Assembly: GCA_963082715.1 (NCBI GenBank)
Contig: OY720461.1
Coordinates: forward strand, 31,763,476-31,827,475
Direction of reading: 5' to 3'
Origin: Harpalus rubripes
Lineage: Eukaryota; Arthropoda; Insecta; Coleoptera; Carabidae
DNA: 64,000 nt
Part shown: in pieces, positions 46,588-60,072 of the stretch
Position numbering within the stretch: the stretch's first letter is position 1
Layout of the letters: each line of letters starts with the position of its first letter
Notes under the pieces: generated by a model
The model's database searches: none
What the model saw: the letters and a program-made list of their open reading frames with translations, nothing else
Told to the model about the DNA's origin: nothing
Program-made: the position numbers and the translations under genes

Positions 46588-47169
46588 ACCTCCCGCTACC
46601 CTTGGTAAAGGAGGTATAGGGATCGTGCTAAACATCACATATCGAGATTTTGGTAAATGACCACGTTTTATGGTCCCTAGAATCCAATTTTAACATTTTT
46701 ACGATGATGTCTGTATGTATGTCTGTGTGTATGTATGTGTGTATGTGTGTGTGGTTCCTCCACTCTAACTCAAATACTATCAATCAGAAAACTTTACTAG
46801 AAGCTCAAAATAGTTTTCTTCGAAAAATACCTTTAAATGTTATTTTTTTGAGATTAATGTTATTATAAAAATTAAAGATTATTAAATTAACATAGATTTG
46901 CATAAATAGTTTTTCTATATATTTTATGGATAAATTTATAAAATTATCTATAATTTAAATCCAAAAACCTACAGCTTTAAACAAAACGCAGTTATTCAAT
47001 TGTATGTAACTGACAGATAAATGGTTTAAAAAAAGGTAGTTACTTGGAATAGATTAGACTATATTTTAAGAATTGAACTGTCAAAATTAGAGTAAAATTC
47101 GCTAATCCAAAAAACTTTTTTATGACTCGGGCTGTAAATGGCGGGAGGTATTGTGTTGGCCACACCAGA
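46588..47169 (-). mobile_element. Family C HINE-like element, shortened
   Basis: The hairpin ACCTCCCGCTACCCTTGGTA and terminus GGCGGGAGGTATTGTGTTGG then CCACACCAGA are both present, so the ends are complete. The body lacks part of the region between the core and the 5' third. It is a head-to-tail neighbour of the previous C copy. Confidence 0.85.
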
Positions 47170-47177
47170 TTTTTTAA

Positions 47178-47223
47178 TTGTAGTGTTTGCAATTACAGCC
47201 AAAGCTGGCTGTGTACACTACAA
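47178..47223. repeat. Compact stem-loop
   Basis: TTGTAGTGT pairs with ACACTACAA, and within it ACAGCCA pairs with TGGCTGT around AAGC. It abuts the C element end. It could be a tiny MITE remnant, with no evidence for an RNA product. Confidence 0.5.
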
Positions 47224-47910
47224 AACGAAAACGATACAACTGTCAAATAACAATTTTCAATATAATCTGTGTTACCGTGACTAGTGATGTGCAAATTTCT
47301 AAAAATTAGAGCTAAGTTACAATAAATCTCATACGTCGCAATGACAAAAGTTACTTCTAATTAAAGTCCTCGCCCCTTTATAAATATTAAAATATTAATA
47401 TTTTCCTTGTACATTTTTTGAAAATGGATATTTGATAATCCTCGTTAATCTGTGGATGGCAATTCTTAACGTCAGACTCTTGGATAAGAAGAACCGTTAT
47501 CGACTCTTGGAGCATCATATCCAGGAAATATTTTACTGGAAAATGCTTTATAATGGTTATCGCTTACCCCGTACTCGAAATCAATAACGGATTTGAATTT
47601 TTCCCCGACCTGTCATTATTTTTATTTTCTGCATTCGCCTTCCGCCAGCTGTATTTTATAAATCGATCTTGGGGGAGGTAATGCAAATAGTTTTTACTAA
47701 TACAGTTACAGAAAATTAAAAATACGCATCTTTTATTTGAAGTATTTTTACTGTTCACTGATTATCGTTAATAACTTGTTCATGCTAACGGTATTTTTTT
47801 TGAAGAAAAACTCTTAAGAGCATAATTCTTTTGATTAATTGTTTGTTATTATAAATATGCTAAAGGATGCGGCACAATAAAATCCCCAGTTTTGAAGGTG
47901 AATTATAAAA
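47224..47910. other. No feature recognised
   Basis: A 64-codon minus-strand frame (47564-47758) has no domain. Confidence 0.45.
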
Positions 47911-48240
47911 TAAATACAAGATAATAACTAGATTCAGATGTGGTAATGAAGAGAGAAACAACAAACATTGGTTATCAAGTGAGGAGATAAAGGGCAGGCT
48001 ATGTGGGAGAGAAGAGGAAACATTTAGGCATCTAAGGATATCGTGCAGAGAAGTTCAGAGAGAAGGAAGAAATGAAAAGGTTCTGTTAGACGATTTAGGG
48101 TCAGGGCAAGACTGGATGAAAGAAGTCATCAAGAAACGGGAGGTTAATTTAATATGATGGATCACTCATTGTAAAATGTAAAATATAAAATGTAGATTTT
48201 AAGCCAATTTGGCAAGAATAAATATAATCTAATATAACCT
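47911..48240 (+). pseudogene. Non-LTR retrotransposon 3' terminal fragment
   Basis: The frame reads YKIITRFRCGNEERNNKHW, then GRLCGREEETFRHLRISC, then WMKEVIKKREVNLI and TGA at 48157-48159. The pattern RCGNEER...CG.EEET..H....C is the post-reverse-transcriptase region of insect non-LTR elements. The first Cys of the knuckle is replaced (GRLCG for CRLCG). A short 3' UTR ends in an AATAAATATAATCTAATATA-type tail. The rest is absent by 5' truncation. It differs from the family at 23391 and 56545. Confidence 0.7.
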
Positions 48241-48511
48241 ACAAAATAAATACTTGAGATAAAAAAAATATATTATTACATTCTGACTTTACAATATGGG
48301 CAGTTTTATATCATGTGGTTTTGAAAATAATATAAGGCTAGTGGTATCCGTCATTATTTAAACTTTAGTTGCATTCTTTTTACATTATACCTCAGTTCGT
48401 CTTAGCTCACCACAGTTGCCTCACTAATTATGACCGTTCTTTTTGTAGTAACTGAACTGAGATAAAGTGAGACCGAAGTGAGAAGAGTTCTTCTCCTTTT
48501 CCCGATTCTTA

Positions 48512-48997
48512 TGGCTGGTTTATGATGGATTTACAAATTTAGATTTACGAATTTAAATTTATAAATATAAATTGTACTGGTTCATGATGAATTTAAGAAA
48601 TTTATGATTTAGAATTTACATTTAAAATATCACCATATTTTATATTCTAAATGTAAATTTGTAAATGCGTCCAATCATTTCACAGTATTTCAAACAATGC
48701 ATTTGGTGGGGAAAATGACAGTTTCAAGTGACAGTTGAAACATTTTAATTTTAATTTGACAAACGGATTCTGAAAATATGGATATATTATCAATATTATC
48801 TGTAGAACAATACAGATTGATTATGATAAATATCATATAACTGTCATCCCATTTGTGTCAAACCACGTGACCCAATATAAGTTGATTGGGCATATTTCAT
48901 ATCATTAAATTCACTTAAACCAGCAAGATGAATCGTAAATTTCAAATCTAAATTTGTAAATCTAAATTTATAAATTAATTCCATCATAAACCAGCCA
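48512..48997. mobile_element. PIF/Harbinger-type MITE, 486 bp
   Basis: TGGCTGGTTTATGATGGA and its exact inverse TCCATCATAAACCAGCCA terminate it. TTA flanks both sides (48509-48511 and 48998-49000). Subterminal repeats of AAATTTAGATTTAC continue the inverted symmetry. No coding region. Confidence 0.88.
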
Positions 48998-49109
48998 TTA
49001 GTCACTTCAATAGGTTGTGCTTGTTGAGTTTTTAATCTTAGATGAACGGTGGGGATGTTTTGCTGCCGCTGGCTGTCACATACAATTAGTTTGGTTACTG
49101 AAAAGGGCC

Positions 49110-49413
49110 TTTTAGCAATTTTTGTTATTCATTTTCATTATTTGCTGAATTATATTTTATTTTTATGCATTTAATACATACCTACATACTTGACAATCGT
49201 AATGATGGGCACCCTTTTTGCAATTTTTGTTATTCATTTTCATTATCTGCTGAATTATATTTTATTTTTATGCTTTTAATACATGCCTACATACTTGACA
49301 ATCGTAATGATGGGCACCCTTTTTGCAATTTTTGTTATTCATTTTCATTATTTGCTGAATTATATTCTATTTTTATGCTTTTAATACATGCCTACATACT
49401 TGACAATCGTAAT
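49110..49413. repeat. 105-bp tandem repeat, about 2.9 units
   Basis: TTTGCTGAATTATAT recurs at 49141, 49246 (TCTGCTG) and 49351, exactly 105 bp apart. Units are almost identical, for example CCTACATACTTGACAATCGT in each. Because 105 is divisible by three, an open frame (49165-49419) with a 35-residue repeat appears. I regard it as incidental. Confidence 0.9.
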
Positions 49414-49655
49414 GTTTAAGTAATGATTATTCATAATTATAATGTTTTAAATTTAGTTTTAGGAGCAATTATTAAATGATGGCATGAGTGATATGGACAA
49501 TTTATTATTTGTTGTCGTTTTTTTTAATTCAAAAAAATCTGTACTCACCTTATGTCAAACTTATCTCACTTTGAGCTGAGGTTAAGTGAAACAAATGATA
49601 AAAAGAACTCGACTACTGTTGCAAGCGACTTATGAAGTTTTTTTAGAACATTTTT

Positions 49656-49778
49656 ACCTTCCGTCACCTTTAGGTAAGGAAGGTATTGTCTTTGTTCAAA
49701 AAATTCGGTGGTGAGTTTTTGATGAATAAGCACGTTTTAGGGTCCCTAGAATACGATTTTACTATTTTTACGATGATA

Positions 49779-49862
<84 letters not shown>

Positions 49863-50464
49863 GGTGCGCGCGCGTGTGCGTGTGTGTGTGTAACAAAATT
49901 TTCGTCTATGATAACTTGCATACTACAATTCTAAAAATTATAATTCTTTGGTATTTCTCTTCGTTACATCCATGTGACGAGCTGATTAGATTTTGGTTAG
50001 AATTGGACAATCGGAAGTACCCACATTTGAAGATTTTAACTGTTTTTCTTGAAAAAACATTTTTTCATATTTAATGTTATTATAAATATTAAAGAATATT
50101 TTATTGTCTATGCGATTTGACTGCATTTTATATTTAATATTAAATGGATATAAAATTAAAAAATTATAAGGAAAGTAAATTTCATAAAGTTGCCATAGCT
50201 ATGGAAACAGATACTATATTAAGAAAATTTTGAGTGAAAGATGTCAGTGCCAAGTGAAATTGACATAATGTGCTTGTCTTATAATTTTGCTGGAAATATA
50301 GGATCTTTTGCTATAAATTTTCTCTATGGAATTTGCATAAAATACATGCAACTGCCGGAAGGTAAAGTACAAGAAATGTAATCTTTAGCGGGGAACTTTC
50401 TGTATGAAATTTGTACAAAATACATAGAACTGACGGAAGGTAATAATGTGCTGGCCACATCAGA
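49656..50464 (-). mobile_element. Family B HINE-like element, complete
   Basis: The hairpin ACCTTCCGTCACCTTTAGGT, TG repeat (about 49781-49888), core ACAATCGGAAGTACCC and right end TGACGGAAGGTAATAATGTG then CTGGCCACATCAGA are all present. It is very similar to the copy at 18350-19170, with a small TAA duplication near the 5' end. Confidence 0.88.
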
Positions 50465-51592
50465 TTTTTTTATACTGGGTAGTTTTTAACCTACGTAACG
50501 TATACATTGTAATGTAACAGTTTAAAGGTTTATGAATTTATTATACTAAAATCTGTGCATTAATTTTTTTTTTTTTAATTTAAGCCGAGCTTCCAGCTTG
50601 GTCTGCGAATTTCTAATCGCATTTGGACTTTTATATTTACATAAATTAATGTTTGGGAACACATGATTACAAATTAATATGTCTCTTGTTTTTATGAATT
50701 TTCAAATAGTATTAATAACATTGTTCTTAATTTTTGAAAAAATACCTGATAACTGAAGTCAAGAGTCTTGTCGAGACTTCAAGACTTTCTCGACAAGACT
50801 TAATACTGGTCTCGTCTCGTCTTGGCTTTTTAGGCTGCGGAAGGGTGCCAAATACCATAACGCCGGCCCTGACGGTAGTGTCAAACAATAAAATCTAGGT
50901 TACATGATATATAACAAGTTTATTTTATAACTTCCAGGAGAACAATTTAATAAAATTTACAATAAAATTTCACGTCATAAATGTTGGTTTTAATTAATAG
51001 TTCATAAAAAAACATGTTACTCTGTAAATAAGTTTTTCCAGTCTGCAGAGCAAATTCAATTATATAGAAACAAGATAAATTAAATTTATATTATGTGTTT
51101 GACAAGATGAAATGAATATTTTAATATTGTTACAATTTTAGCTTAAAATGTAATTCACTCATGCTTGAAATCAAAACATTGTTTAATGGAAGGGTATGAA
51201 AATGTTAGTCTTTATAAAATATTTATTTTTCTCGTATTTATTCAGTAATTGTTATTGGTGCTGTTTTAAAATAAACATTAATCTCTTTTCAATTAATCTG
51301 TAGGCATTGTGCTAAATAAAAAAGATTCATTTGAGTTTTAATTGATTTTTGTTACTTTCTTTTATTCCCTGTGGCATCGTCAATAAATTAATGTCAATAC
51401 TTTATTGGACTTTATTTAGTGTTGTTGCGACTAAGGGAGGATTAACTTTTCTTTTCTTGATTCATCCACATTTAAAGTTACTATACAGAGTGCTGTTTTG
51501 GAATGTTATAAACTTAAGAAATGGAAAATAGATGTAATTAAGAAATAATATACCCGTATAAAAAAGTTAAGCCGGTATCCCACTGTAAAAAA
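50465..51592. other. Spacer with an isolated hAT-like end
   Basis: ATAACGCCGGCCCTG near 50859-50873 resembles a hAT right terminus, but no matching left end was found. The rest is AT-rich and featureless. Confidence 0.4.
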
Positions 51593-52113
51593 TCTGATGT
51601 GGCCAGCACATTACCTTCCGTCAGTTATACGAAAATTCTACCGGTGAACTGTTACTGGTAAACAGCTGTTTATCAGGTTATAGCTACTGGAATCGATATT
51701 TTAAGAACGCAAGTGGTAAACAAGGTAGATCCATAACCTTTAAAAAATTGAAAATTTGAAACAGGTTAGAAATTTGATATAGTTAACAAACTTTTAAAGC
51801 ACGCGCTTCGCTTTGCATCACTACCTCTATTTTGAGATTAGATTCTTCATGAATCCGGTGGATGGAGCTGGTAGATTTTGTACAATTTTCGAACACGGTA
51901 ACTTTTTACCACTCGTGTTTTCGAACACAGTCGGTAGATGCGGGATCTACCGGTAGAATTTTCGTAAATGCCTATGTATTTTCTATAAAATCCATACAGA
52001 AAGTTTCTTGCAAAAGATTCTAAATTTCTTCTATGTACATTACCTTTCGACAGTTATATGTATTTTACACAAATTCCATACAGAAAGTTTCGAGCAAAAA
52101 TATCCTATATTTC
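51593..52113 (+). mobile_element. Family B HINE-like 5' fragment with MITE insertion
   Basis: TCTGATGTGGCCAGCACATT then ACCTTCCGTCAG begins it and is interrupted at 51628. B sequence resumes with CTATGTATTTTC and two GAAAGTTTC blocks before degenerating near 52113. No microsatellite or hairpin. Confidence 0.75.
51628..51966. mobile_element. TIR MITE, 339 bp, TA-flanked
   Basis: TACGAAAATTCTACCGGT and ACCGGTAGAATTTTCGTA are exact 18-bp inverted ends that include TA at the junction with B sequence. The interior is non-coding. Confidence 0.85.
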
Positions 52114-52811
52114 GAGAGAATAGCACAGAATAGAATACGAAATAACCAAATTTTATTTTTTGTTCTATTCCATTCCTGTTCCTATTCCATTTGAGTTACT
52201 CCGATGCTATTTTTGTGATTCCGATGTAATTTTTTGTAGTAATTTCGTAAATAAGGATACATTCATACGGGTGTACTTAAAAAAGTGATCGCTATCTGTT
52301 CTTTTCATTTCATCTCGTAAATATAAATAATAAATATTTATTAATCATTCTGTCACAAATTACACAATTGTCAAAATGACATATATCTACTTCACAAATA
52401 GTGAAATTACCGCACATGAATGAATATTCAATTTGCTGTAAAAGTGACATTTTATTCCATTCCATGTAAACTATAAATGGTCTTAAAAATTTCTATTCCT
52501 ATTCTATTCTATTCCTTAATCCATTTTATTCCATTCTATTCTATGCAATCTATAAAGCAGGTTTTATCTAAATTTCTTTTCCATACGTTCAGTCGATCAA
52601 CTTTAACATCTTTGCTAAAAATTATGAAATATATGTCTTGAATTTTTGTTGTACTCGTACACTTTAACGCAGCACTTTTTGGTGTTATGTTCATTTTCTT
52701 TATTTCGCTTATTTTTCACACATTTTCAAATGAAATTATAAAATCTAAGCGATGTCACATGCTATACTGCGGGTTCCAATTGATATTAATACAAAATTGA
52801 TTGTAAAAAAA
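52114..52811. other. Spacer with ATTCC/ATTCT low-complexity stretches
   Basis: ATTCCATTCTATTC-like short repeats occur around 52165-52200 and 52495-52550. Nothing else recognised. Confidence 0.5.
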
Positions 52812-53564
52812 TCTGATGTGGACACCACACGACTTCCTTGTACGCAAGACTAATATGAAATATAAACCCATTTATAAAATTACACATATTTGACGTAATT
52901 TGACAATATCTATTTTTTATTTTTTGTCCTAATCCATAGCAAGCTTCATTACAAAAACCAAAAAGTATATAAGTTTTTTACATATCTCGCTCATACAAAG
53001 GGCTAATTTAATAATACTTTACATGCTAGACGCAGAATTTAATTCTCTAAAACTCTTATTTGAAGCATTTATTTCTAAATCAAAATGAAACCATTTTATT
53101 CAAGAAAAACTGTTAACCATTTCAGGTAATATATCACTTCCGGTTAGCCTGTTTTAACCAAAATGTACTATGTTATTCTAATTGACATAAAAGTGTTATA
53201 TACCAAATTTGAAAAGTTTTGGATTATATTTTAAAATAGTTTTTCATTAAAATCTATTATAGGTTTCAAATAAAGTACCATTTCTGGAAATAATGTAATG
53301 ACCAAAAAGGGAGGTGCACAACTAGATGTTATACCAGTCCTAAATACAAAATTTCAATTTTCTACTGCTTACCGTTTTTAAGTTATGCGAGATACGTACG
53401 TACGTACAGACGTCACGACGAAATTTGTCAGAATGGATTCAGGGATGGTACATACATACATACATACATAAAATCAGGGATGGTCAAAATGGATATTTCC
53501 GTTGAAATCTGAAAACTGAAATTTTTCGCGATAACAATACTTCCTTTACTTTGTACAAGGAAGT
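52812..53564 (+). mobile_element. Family A HINE-like element, complete
   Basis: TCTGATGTGGACACCACACG to ACAAGGAAGT, same body as the other A copies. In addition to the ACGT patch near 53396, it has a CATA repeat near 53452-53469 and a local duplication of CAGGGATGG. Confidence 0.88.
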
Positions 53565-54785
53565 AAAAACGGTATGTTTGTACGTGGCATGTCACAAATG
53601 TGCCGTGTAAAAATAAATGTCCCATTCTCCCCTAATAAATTTCCAGCATTTTTTTGAAATTATAAAAAAAATATTTCTAAATTGATTACAAGAGATGGAT
53701 TTACATTGATTGATGTTCAGTTTATTTAATAAAATAAATTAAAATTAAAATCTAATTAGTGTCCCTTTTAGAGTAAATCCCAAAATAAATATTTGAAGTA
53801 GAAATCCCAAAATTTCAATTAAACCTTTTGACATTTATTAATTTACGTGTAAACATTCGTTATTGGTCCGTGAGGGTATTATTTTTATTCAAACTTTCTT
53901 TGAAATGAATGAATTAACCAGTGAATAAATTTCAAAATATTTGGCGAAAAGTTTTGAATGCCATCAGCGGTGTTTGCGAATTTCCATAATAAAGTGCCTT
54001 GTCCATTTTCAAGTGGTCCAGTGTATGTAGGTGTAATTTAATATTTCAGCTCGTCACACAACGGAATACGATCCCAAATTCCAACAAGAGTTCGCTTGTT
54101 GGGAAATACTCTGAATTTAATCATACCTTGTTCCGCTCATAATTTTGCAATTACACAAATTTTTAATAATTCTTTTCGATTTTTACCACTAAATATGTAC
54201 TATTATAATTTCGACAGAAACGTCTGAAACAAGGTGTAAGGAGACTGTATTGAAACTTTAGTGTTTTAAATAAATAAATAAATAATAGCTATTAACATAC
54301 CTAGGAATGTTATGTATATCATAACTGCCACAGATGTCGGTTTAAATTTTAAGACATCTAAGGCTTGTTATGATTAATAACATCCGTGGTTTGTTCAATA
54401 GTTTATCGGTTTCAGAAAATTAAGACATTATTGATAAATACCATTTTTTTTAAATTCTCTCATTAATGCTACTTACAGATTGCTATGATTAACAGAACAA
54501 TTATTTTGACATATGTCAATATGACAAGTATTCAAATTATGTGCTTTGTTCCACATGTTTATTACTTTAGAATAAAGTAGACCGTATTTAGAACGATAGG
54601 CTAACGTTATTTGTATGTATTAATGAAGAGCATTATAATTTCATTTTATTTTATTTTCATTTTGTAGACCGTTGTTGACAAGTCAGTATGGTAATAATAT
54701 TACCATACAGATACAGTTATTACTTAGTTACCAGCCTACTTTTGTATATGTAAATAATGGAATAATATCCTGAAACCGGTAAAAT
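53565..54785. other. No feature recognised
   Basis: AT-rich sequence with no terminal repeats or convincing frames. A short AAAT repeat lies near 54271-54287. Confidence 0.45.
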
Positions 54786-54842
54786 AAATAAATATATCAT
54801 CACGGCTTATTACCCATTGCTGGGTGTGCCAATCTGCTTGTA
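54786..54842 (-). mobile_element. SINE 3'-end fragment
   Basis: AATATATCATCACGGCTTAT then TACCCATTGCTGGGTGTGCC AATCTGC matches the 3' end of the SINE family in reverse. The tRNA-like head is missing, as in a 5'-truncated insertion. Confidence 0.8.
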
Positions 54843-55024
54843 CATTTATAAATTTGGTACGAATTTTTTTGCACTGAGGGTATAACTTCATATTTCCCCG
54901 CTGCTGTTATTCTGCGTCATCGGGCTGGTGGCCTGTGGCATCCTTCGAAGTAGTCCCCATTTGATTGAAAAATACGCTTCCGACGGCCTTTCCACTTTTG
55001 GAAGCAGTCCTGGAACTCGTTTTT

Positions 55025-55153
55025 ACCGTCACCTTTAGGTAAGAAAGGTATTGTCTTTGGTCAAAAAATTCGTTGATGATGATTTTTTAATGAATAAGCA
55101 TGTTTTAGGGTCCCTACAATACGATTTTACTATTTTTACGATGATTATTGTGT

Positions 55154-55251
<98 letters not shown>

Positions 55252-55259
55252 ATGTGTGG

Positions 55260-55306
<47 letters not shown>

Positions 55307-55400
55307 GATATGTGTAGATATGTGTGAGTTTGTGTGTGTGTGTATGCGTGTGTATGTGTGTGTGTGTGTGTATGTGTGGATATGTGTGTGCGTGTGTGTA

Positions 55401-55432
<32 letters not shown>

Positions 55433-55434
55433 TG

Positions 55435-55497
<63 letters not shown>

Positions 55498-56199
55498 TGT
55501 ATGTTGGATCCACCATTTCTCAAATACTATAACACTTAAGTCATTTTTAACTACGGATTCCTCAATCTAACACTAATGGGAAGAGTTGATTAAGTTTTGG
55601 TAACAATTGGACAACCGGAAGTAGTAGTTACAAAAAAAAATCATCTAATTATTATTTATCGAAAATTGATGTAAATACTTATATTAAAGAACGTTAAATA
55701 TAAATTCATTATTATATCTTCTATAGATTTAGAGATAAAGATATGCATATAAAATAATTTGATGTAAAAATTCTCGGATCAAACTACTTCAAGGCAAGAA
55801 ATTCAAATGTTTGCAATTGACACATAAATGTCACTGTCAAAAATATTTGTATGCCACTGTCAAAAATATTTGTACATCATTATTATGAAAATAAAAAAAA
55901 ATCAACAACGCAAAAGAATATACGTAAAAAAGAATATAAAAGGAATTTTCAAAAAAATGACGAATATAAAGAAAAAGAAAAGGAAAGTGGAAAAAGAAAC
56001 TTTCAGGATATTGAATATAAAAAAAAATGTATGTATTGTACATAATTTATATTAAAATATCCCATAGATTTTGCAAATATATGTGAGAATTATTTTGTAG
56101 TGAGACATGAATATATGTATTTGTATTTAAAAATATTTTTCGTTTTATGCGTACAACCAGGTAAAATATCTGGCGAGAGGTTATGTGCTGGCCACATCA
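55025..56199 (-). mobile_element. Chimeric B/D HINE-like element joined at the TG repeat
   Basis: The left end is the B 3' end (ACC-GTCACCTTTAGGTAAG, missing TTCC) with the B-specific TTTTAGGGTCCCTACAATAC. A TG-rich tract fills about 55149-55500. The right part is family D (GTTGGATCCACCATTTCTCA, ACAACCGGAAGTAGTAG, CGAGAGGTTATGTGCTGGCC). The final bases of the 5' terminus are lost at a mariner fragment. The long frames here are microsatellite artefacts. Confidence 0.85.
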
Positions 56200-56457
56200 A
56201 ACTTTCAATCTTGGGAACAGCCAAAAGTCGCAGGGAGCTACGTCAGGACTGTACGGTGGCTGACGGAGCTGTACGAATTTGTGCTGAGCGATTTCAAGGC
56301 GAAAATTTTTCTGCTCCTCCGTTAGCAATTTCGAAATGAATTTCGCACACACGCGTTTAAATCCTCCAAACACTAATGTATTTCTAGAATTTCCTAGTCC
56401 AGTATATGAATGGGTACTTGCAAAAGTCTTATACCTGAATGTGAAAAGAAACTGCAT
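56197..56457 (-). pseudogene. Mariner transposase fragment with internal deletion
   Basis: The frame joins an N-terminal block, CAKFISKLLTEEQKNFRLEI, directly to the C-terminal block QPPYSPDVAPCDFWLFPRLK. In mariner these are separated by most of the catalytic domain, so at least 150 codons have been deleted. PDVAPCD carries the third catalytic Asp. The first two Asp residues are missing. It belongs to a different mariner group from the DD41D copy at 797-1300. Confidence 0.8.
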
Positions 56458-56513
56458 CTACAAAATAATGTAAACGTCAACTTTCATTCTCTAGTCAAAC
56501 TAGTCGATGTCAT

Positions 56514-57061
56514 CAGTGGCGTAACTACCGGTGTTCCGCGTATTTCACCAGGGCAGAGACACTCAAAACTCTTCCTAAATGAACCAACCAAGAAAAGAAC
56601 GGAACGTTTACTCCTAATGAGCAAACAAGACGTTAGATTAATAACAGGACTCCCAACAGGACACTGTCTACTAAATAAACACCTACACACGATGGGACTA
56701 ACACAAGAACCAACATGCAGGGGGTGTGGTGAAGAAGAAGAAACCTCTTAGCACCTTATATGTCACTGTGAAGCCTTTACGAGCAGCACATATAATATCC
56801 TGGGGGCAGAAAAGATCCAGCAGGATATGCTAAAAGATTTAGATCTGAAAAAAACCCTGGAGTTTATTAAACAAACAGGACTCCTAGAATAGGAGTAAAT
56901 CTGGAGGGTACAATAGATCTACAGGTCGCAGTACAGGGATCCACAGTAGACCACCTCTTGTAATATAATAATTATGAAATCAGTAAAACTATTTTCTTAT
57001 ATACATAGGGGCCCGGACTGACTTAGGAACACAGGCCCATGTTTGCATTGTTACGCCACTG
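56514..57061. mobile_element. hAT-type element carrying a non-LTR fragment
   Basis: CAGTGGCGTAACTA and TGTTACGCCACTG are inverted ends. The flanking octamers GATGTCAT (56506-56513) and GGTGTCAT (57062-57069) match at 7 of 8 positions, the hAT duplication size. Nearly all the interior is a retrotransposon 3' end, leaving few hAT bases. Confidence 0.7.
56545..56980 (+). pseudogene. Non-LTR retrotransposon 3' end, second copy
   Basis: PGQRHSKLFLNEPTKKRTER, LLMSKQDVRLITGLPTGHC, CRGCGEEEETS then TAG (about 56749-56751), then HLICHCEAF, NILGAEKIQQDM and KQTGLLE-stop align with the copy at 23391-24012. It keeps four residues (LPTG) missing from that copy. The RNase H region is absent. The 3' UTR ends CCACCTCTTGTAATATAATA like the other copy. 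Confidence 0.85.
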
Positions 57062-57069
57062 GGTGTCAT

Positions 57070-57134
57070 GTGGATTAAGGCAGCGCACAGAGCACGTAGT
57101 GACCGTTACCGCTCGACCCTGAGGTTGTGGGTTC
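57070..57134 (+). mobile_element. tRNA-like SINE head, interrupted
   Basis: GAGCACGTAGTGACCGTTAC resembles a tRNA A-box region and GAGGTTGTGGGTTC a T-arm/B box. The B box is split by the TIR element starting at 57137, and sequence resumes at 58570 (GTTAGACGACTATACCC). It is a different head from the main SINE family here. Not a functional tRNA. Confidence 0.5.
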
Positions 57135-57136
57135 TA

Positions 57137-58567
<1,431 letters not shown>

Positions 58568-58569
58568 TA

Positions 58570-59257
58570 GTTAGACGACTATACCCTCCTATTCTGATAA
58601 TTGTATACAAATTTATCAGCGCGAAACACTTGTAGACCATGTAAAGACAGTTTATAATATAGGAGCCCAGGCTCAAAATAGTTTGACCGGTTTACATTTT
58701 TAACAAACAAATAATAAAACTTACAGATTTCATAACCACCATGTATGTCGGGTACACCCTTATCTATGTAAAATAGAATTGGCGAAAGTAATATGCTGTC
58801 CACGTCTTTTTTGTGTTTTATATTACACAGAAGCGCAGCTGTAATGCTTTTCTTTTTGCATTATTAAAATTTCTCAATGTGCTTTGTTAGAAAAATGTTT
58901 GCTTTGAGGCAAAGAAAACATGCAGGATATTAGTTGGGCTTTTTGCTTTTTTGGTTAATTTATTGGAAAATTTTAAATATTTTCTTAGCCTTTGATTGTT
59001 TTCCTTCAAAAATAGGTCATACAATATCCTTTCTAGACCGTTATTCCGTTATATTTGAAATTTTACAGGGAATGTACCACATATGTACATCGATTTTTAA
59101 ACAGTGGTCTTTTTCCTATTACGGTTACAATTTGTAAACACGTAGATACAAAAGCTTCTACATTTCTTAGTAAACCGTTTTTAAAATAATAGAGCAAATT
59201 TTCTGGCTATTTGTAAATCATTTAATTCAGATTCATGCACATTTTATTGTATAGTTT
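58570..59257. other. No confident feature
   Basis: The first part may continue the interrupted SINE. TGGCGAAAGTAATATGCTGT near 58780 weakly resembles a HINE 5' end. Otherwise featureless. Confidence 0.4.
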
Positions 59258-60067
59258 ACCTCCCGTTACCCTTGGTAAGGGAGGTATAGGGATCGTGCTA
59301 AAAATCGCATATCGAGATTTTGGTAAATGAGCACGTTTTAAGGTCCCTAGAATCCAATTTTAACATTTTCACGTTGATGTCTGTATGTATGTATGTATGT
59401 GTGGATCCTCCAATCTAGCTCAAATACTATCAGCCGGGAAGTTTTGATACCTTGTATTTCTGTCTTATTCTAATATGGAAAGATGTCATCAAATTTTGTG
59501 TAAATCAAATTACTGGAAAAGGCACTTTAAACGTTATTTTTTCAAGATTTATTTTATTATAAAAATCAAAGATTATGAAATTTTCTATAGATTTGCATTT
59601 TGCATTAATACTTTTTCTACATATTTTGTCGATAAATTTTAAAATTATCTATAATTTAAATCTCGGAGCCTACGCTTTAAACAGACAAAACTCCTTGGTT
59701 ACGTAGTTATTCAGATGTTTTAAAAAGAAAAAAGTAAATAGAACAATAGGAAAGGAATTCAATACAGTTTTCAGCATAAGTAAATATATAGGTATGTATT
59801 TAGATTAATAAAAATGAACAATTCACCAAAAAGTTTAAGCTAATCCTCAATTTTGGATTAATGAATTCTATTCTATCCCAATATTTAAAATTTAATGTTC
59901 ATTCTATTATCAAAAAAGGTAGTTACTTGGATTAGATTAGAATATATTTTAAGAAATAAACTGCCAAAATTAGTGTAAAATTCGCTAATCCAAAAATAAG
60001 GATTAGTTTAATCTTTTTTGTGACCCGGGCTGTTAATGGCGGGAGGTATTGTGTTGTCCATACCAGA
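59258..60067 (-). mobile_element. Family C HINE-like element, complete
   Basis: The hairpin ACCTCCCGTTACCCTTGGTA and terminus GGCGGGAGGTATTGTGTTGT then CCATACCAGA are present. The hairpin arm has a G-T change in the stem (CCCGT against GCGGG). It is separated by five T's from the following A element. Confidence 0.88.
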
Positions 60068-60072
60068 TTTTT

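Noticed and set aside
49165..49419. 84-codon frame with a perfect 35-residue repeat
   Set aside because: It exists only because the tandem unit is 105 bp, a multiple of three. Composition and termini do not suggest a protein.
50858..50880. Right end of a further hAT element
   Set aside because: Only one terminus-like stretch is present. No inverted partner or duplication was found.
57070..57134. Possible functional tRNA gene
   Set aside because: The A- and B-box-like sequences are degenerate and the B box is split by a TIR element, so it is more likely a SINE head.
58570..58810. Sixth HINE family
   Set aside because: TGGCGAAAGTAATATGCTGT then CCACGTC resembles a 5' end, but no matching hairpin was found on the other side.
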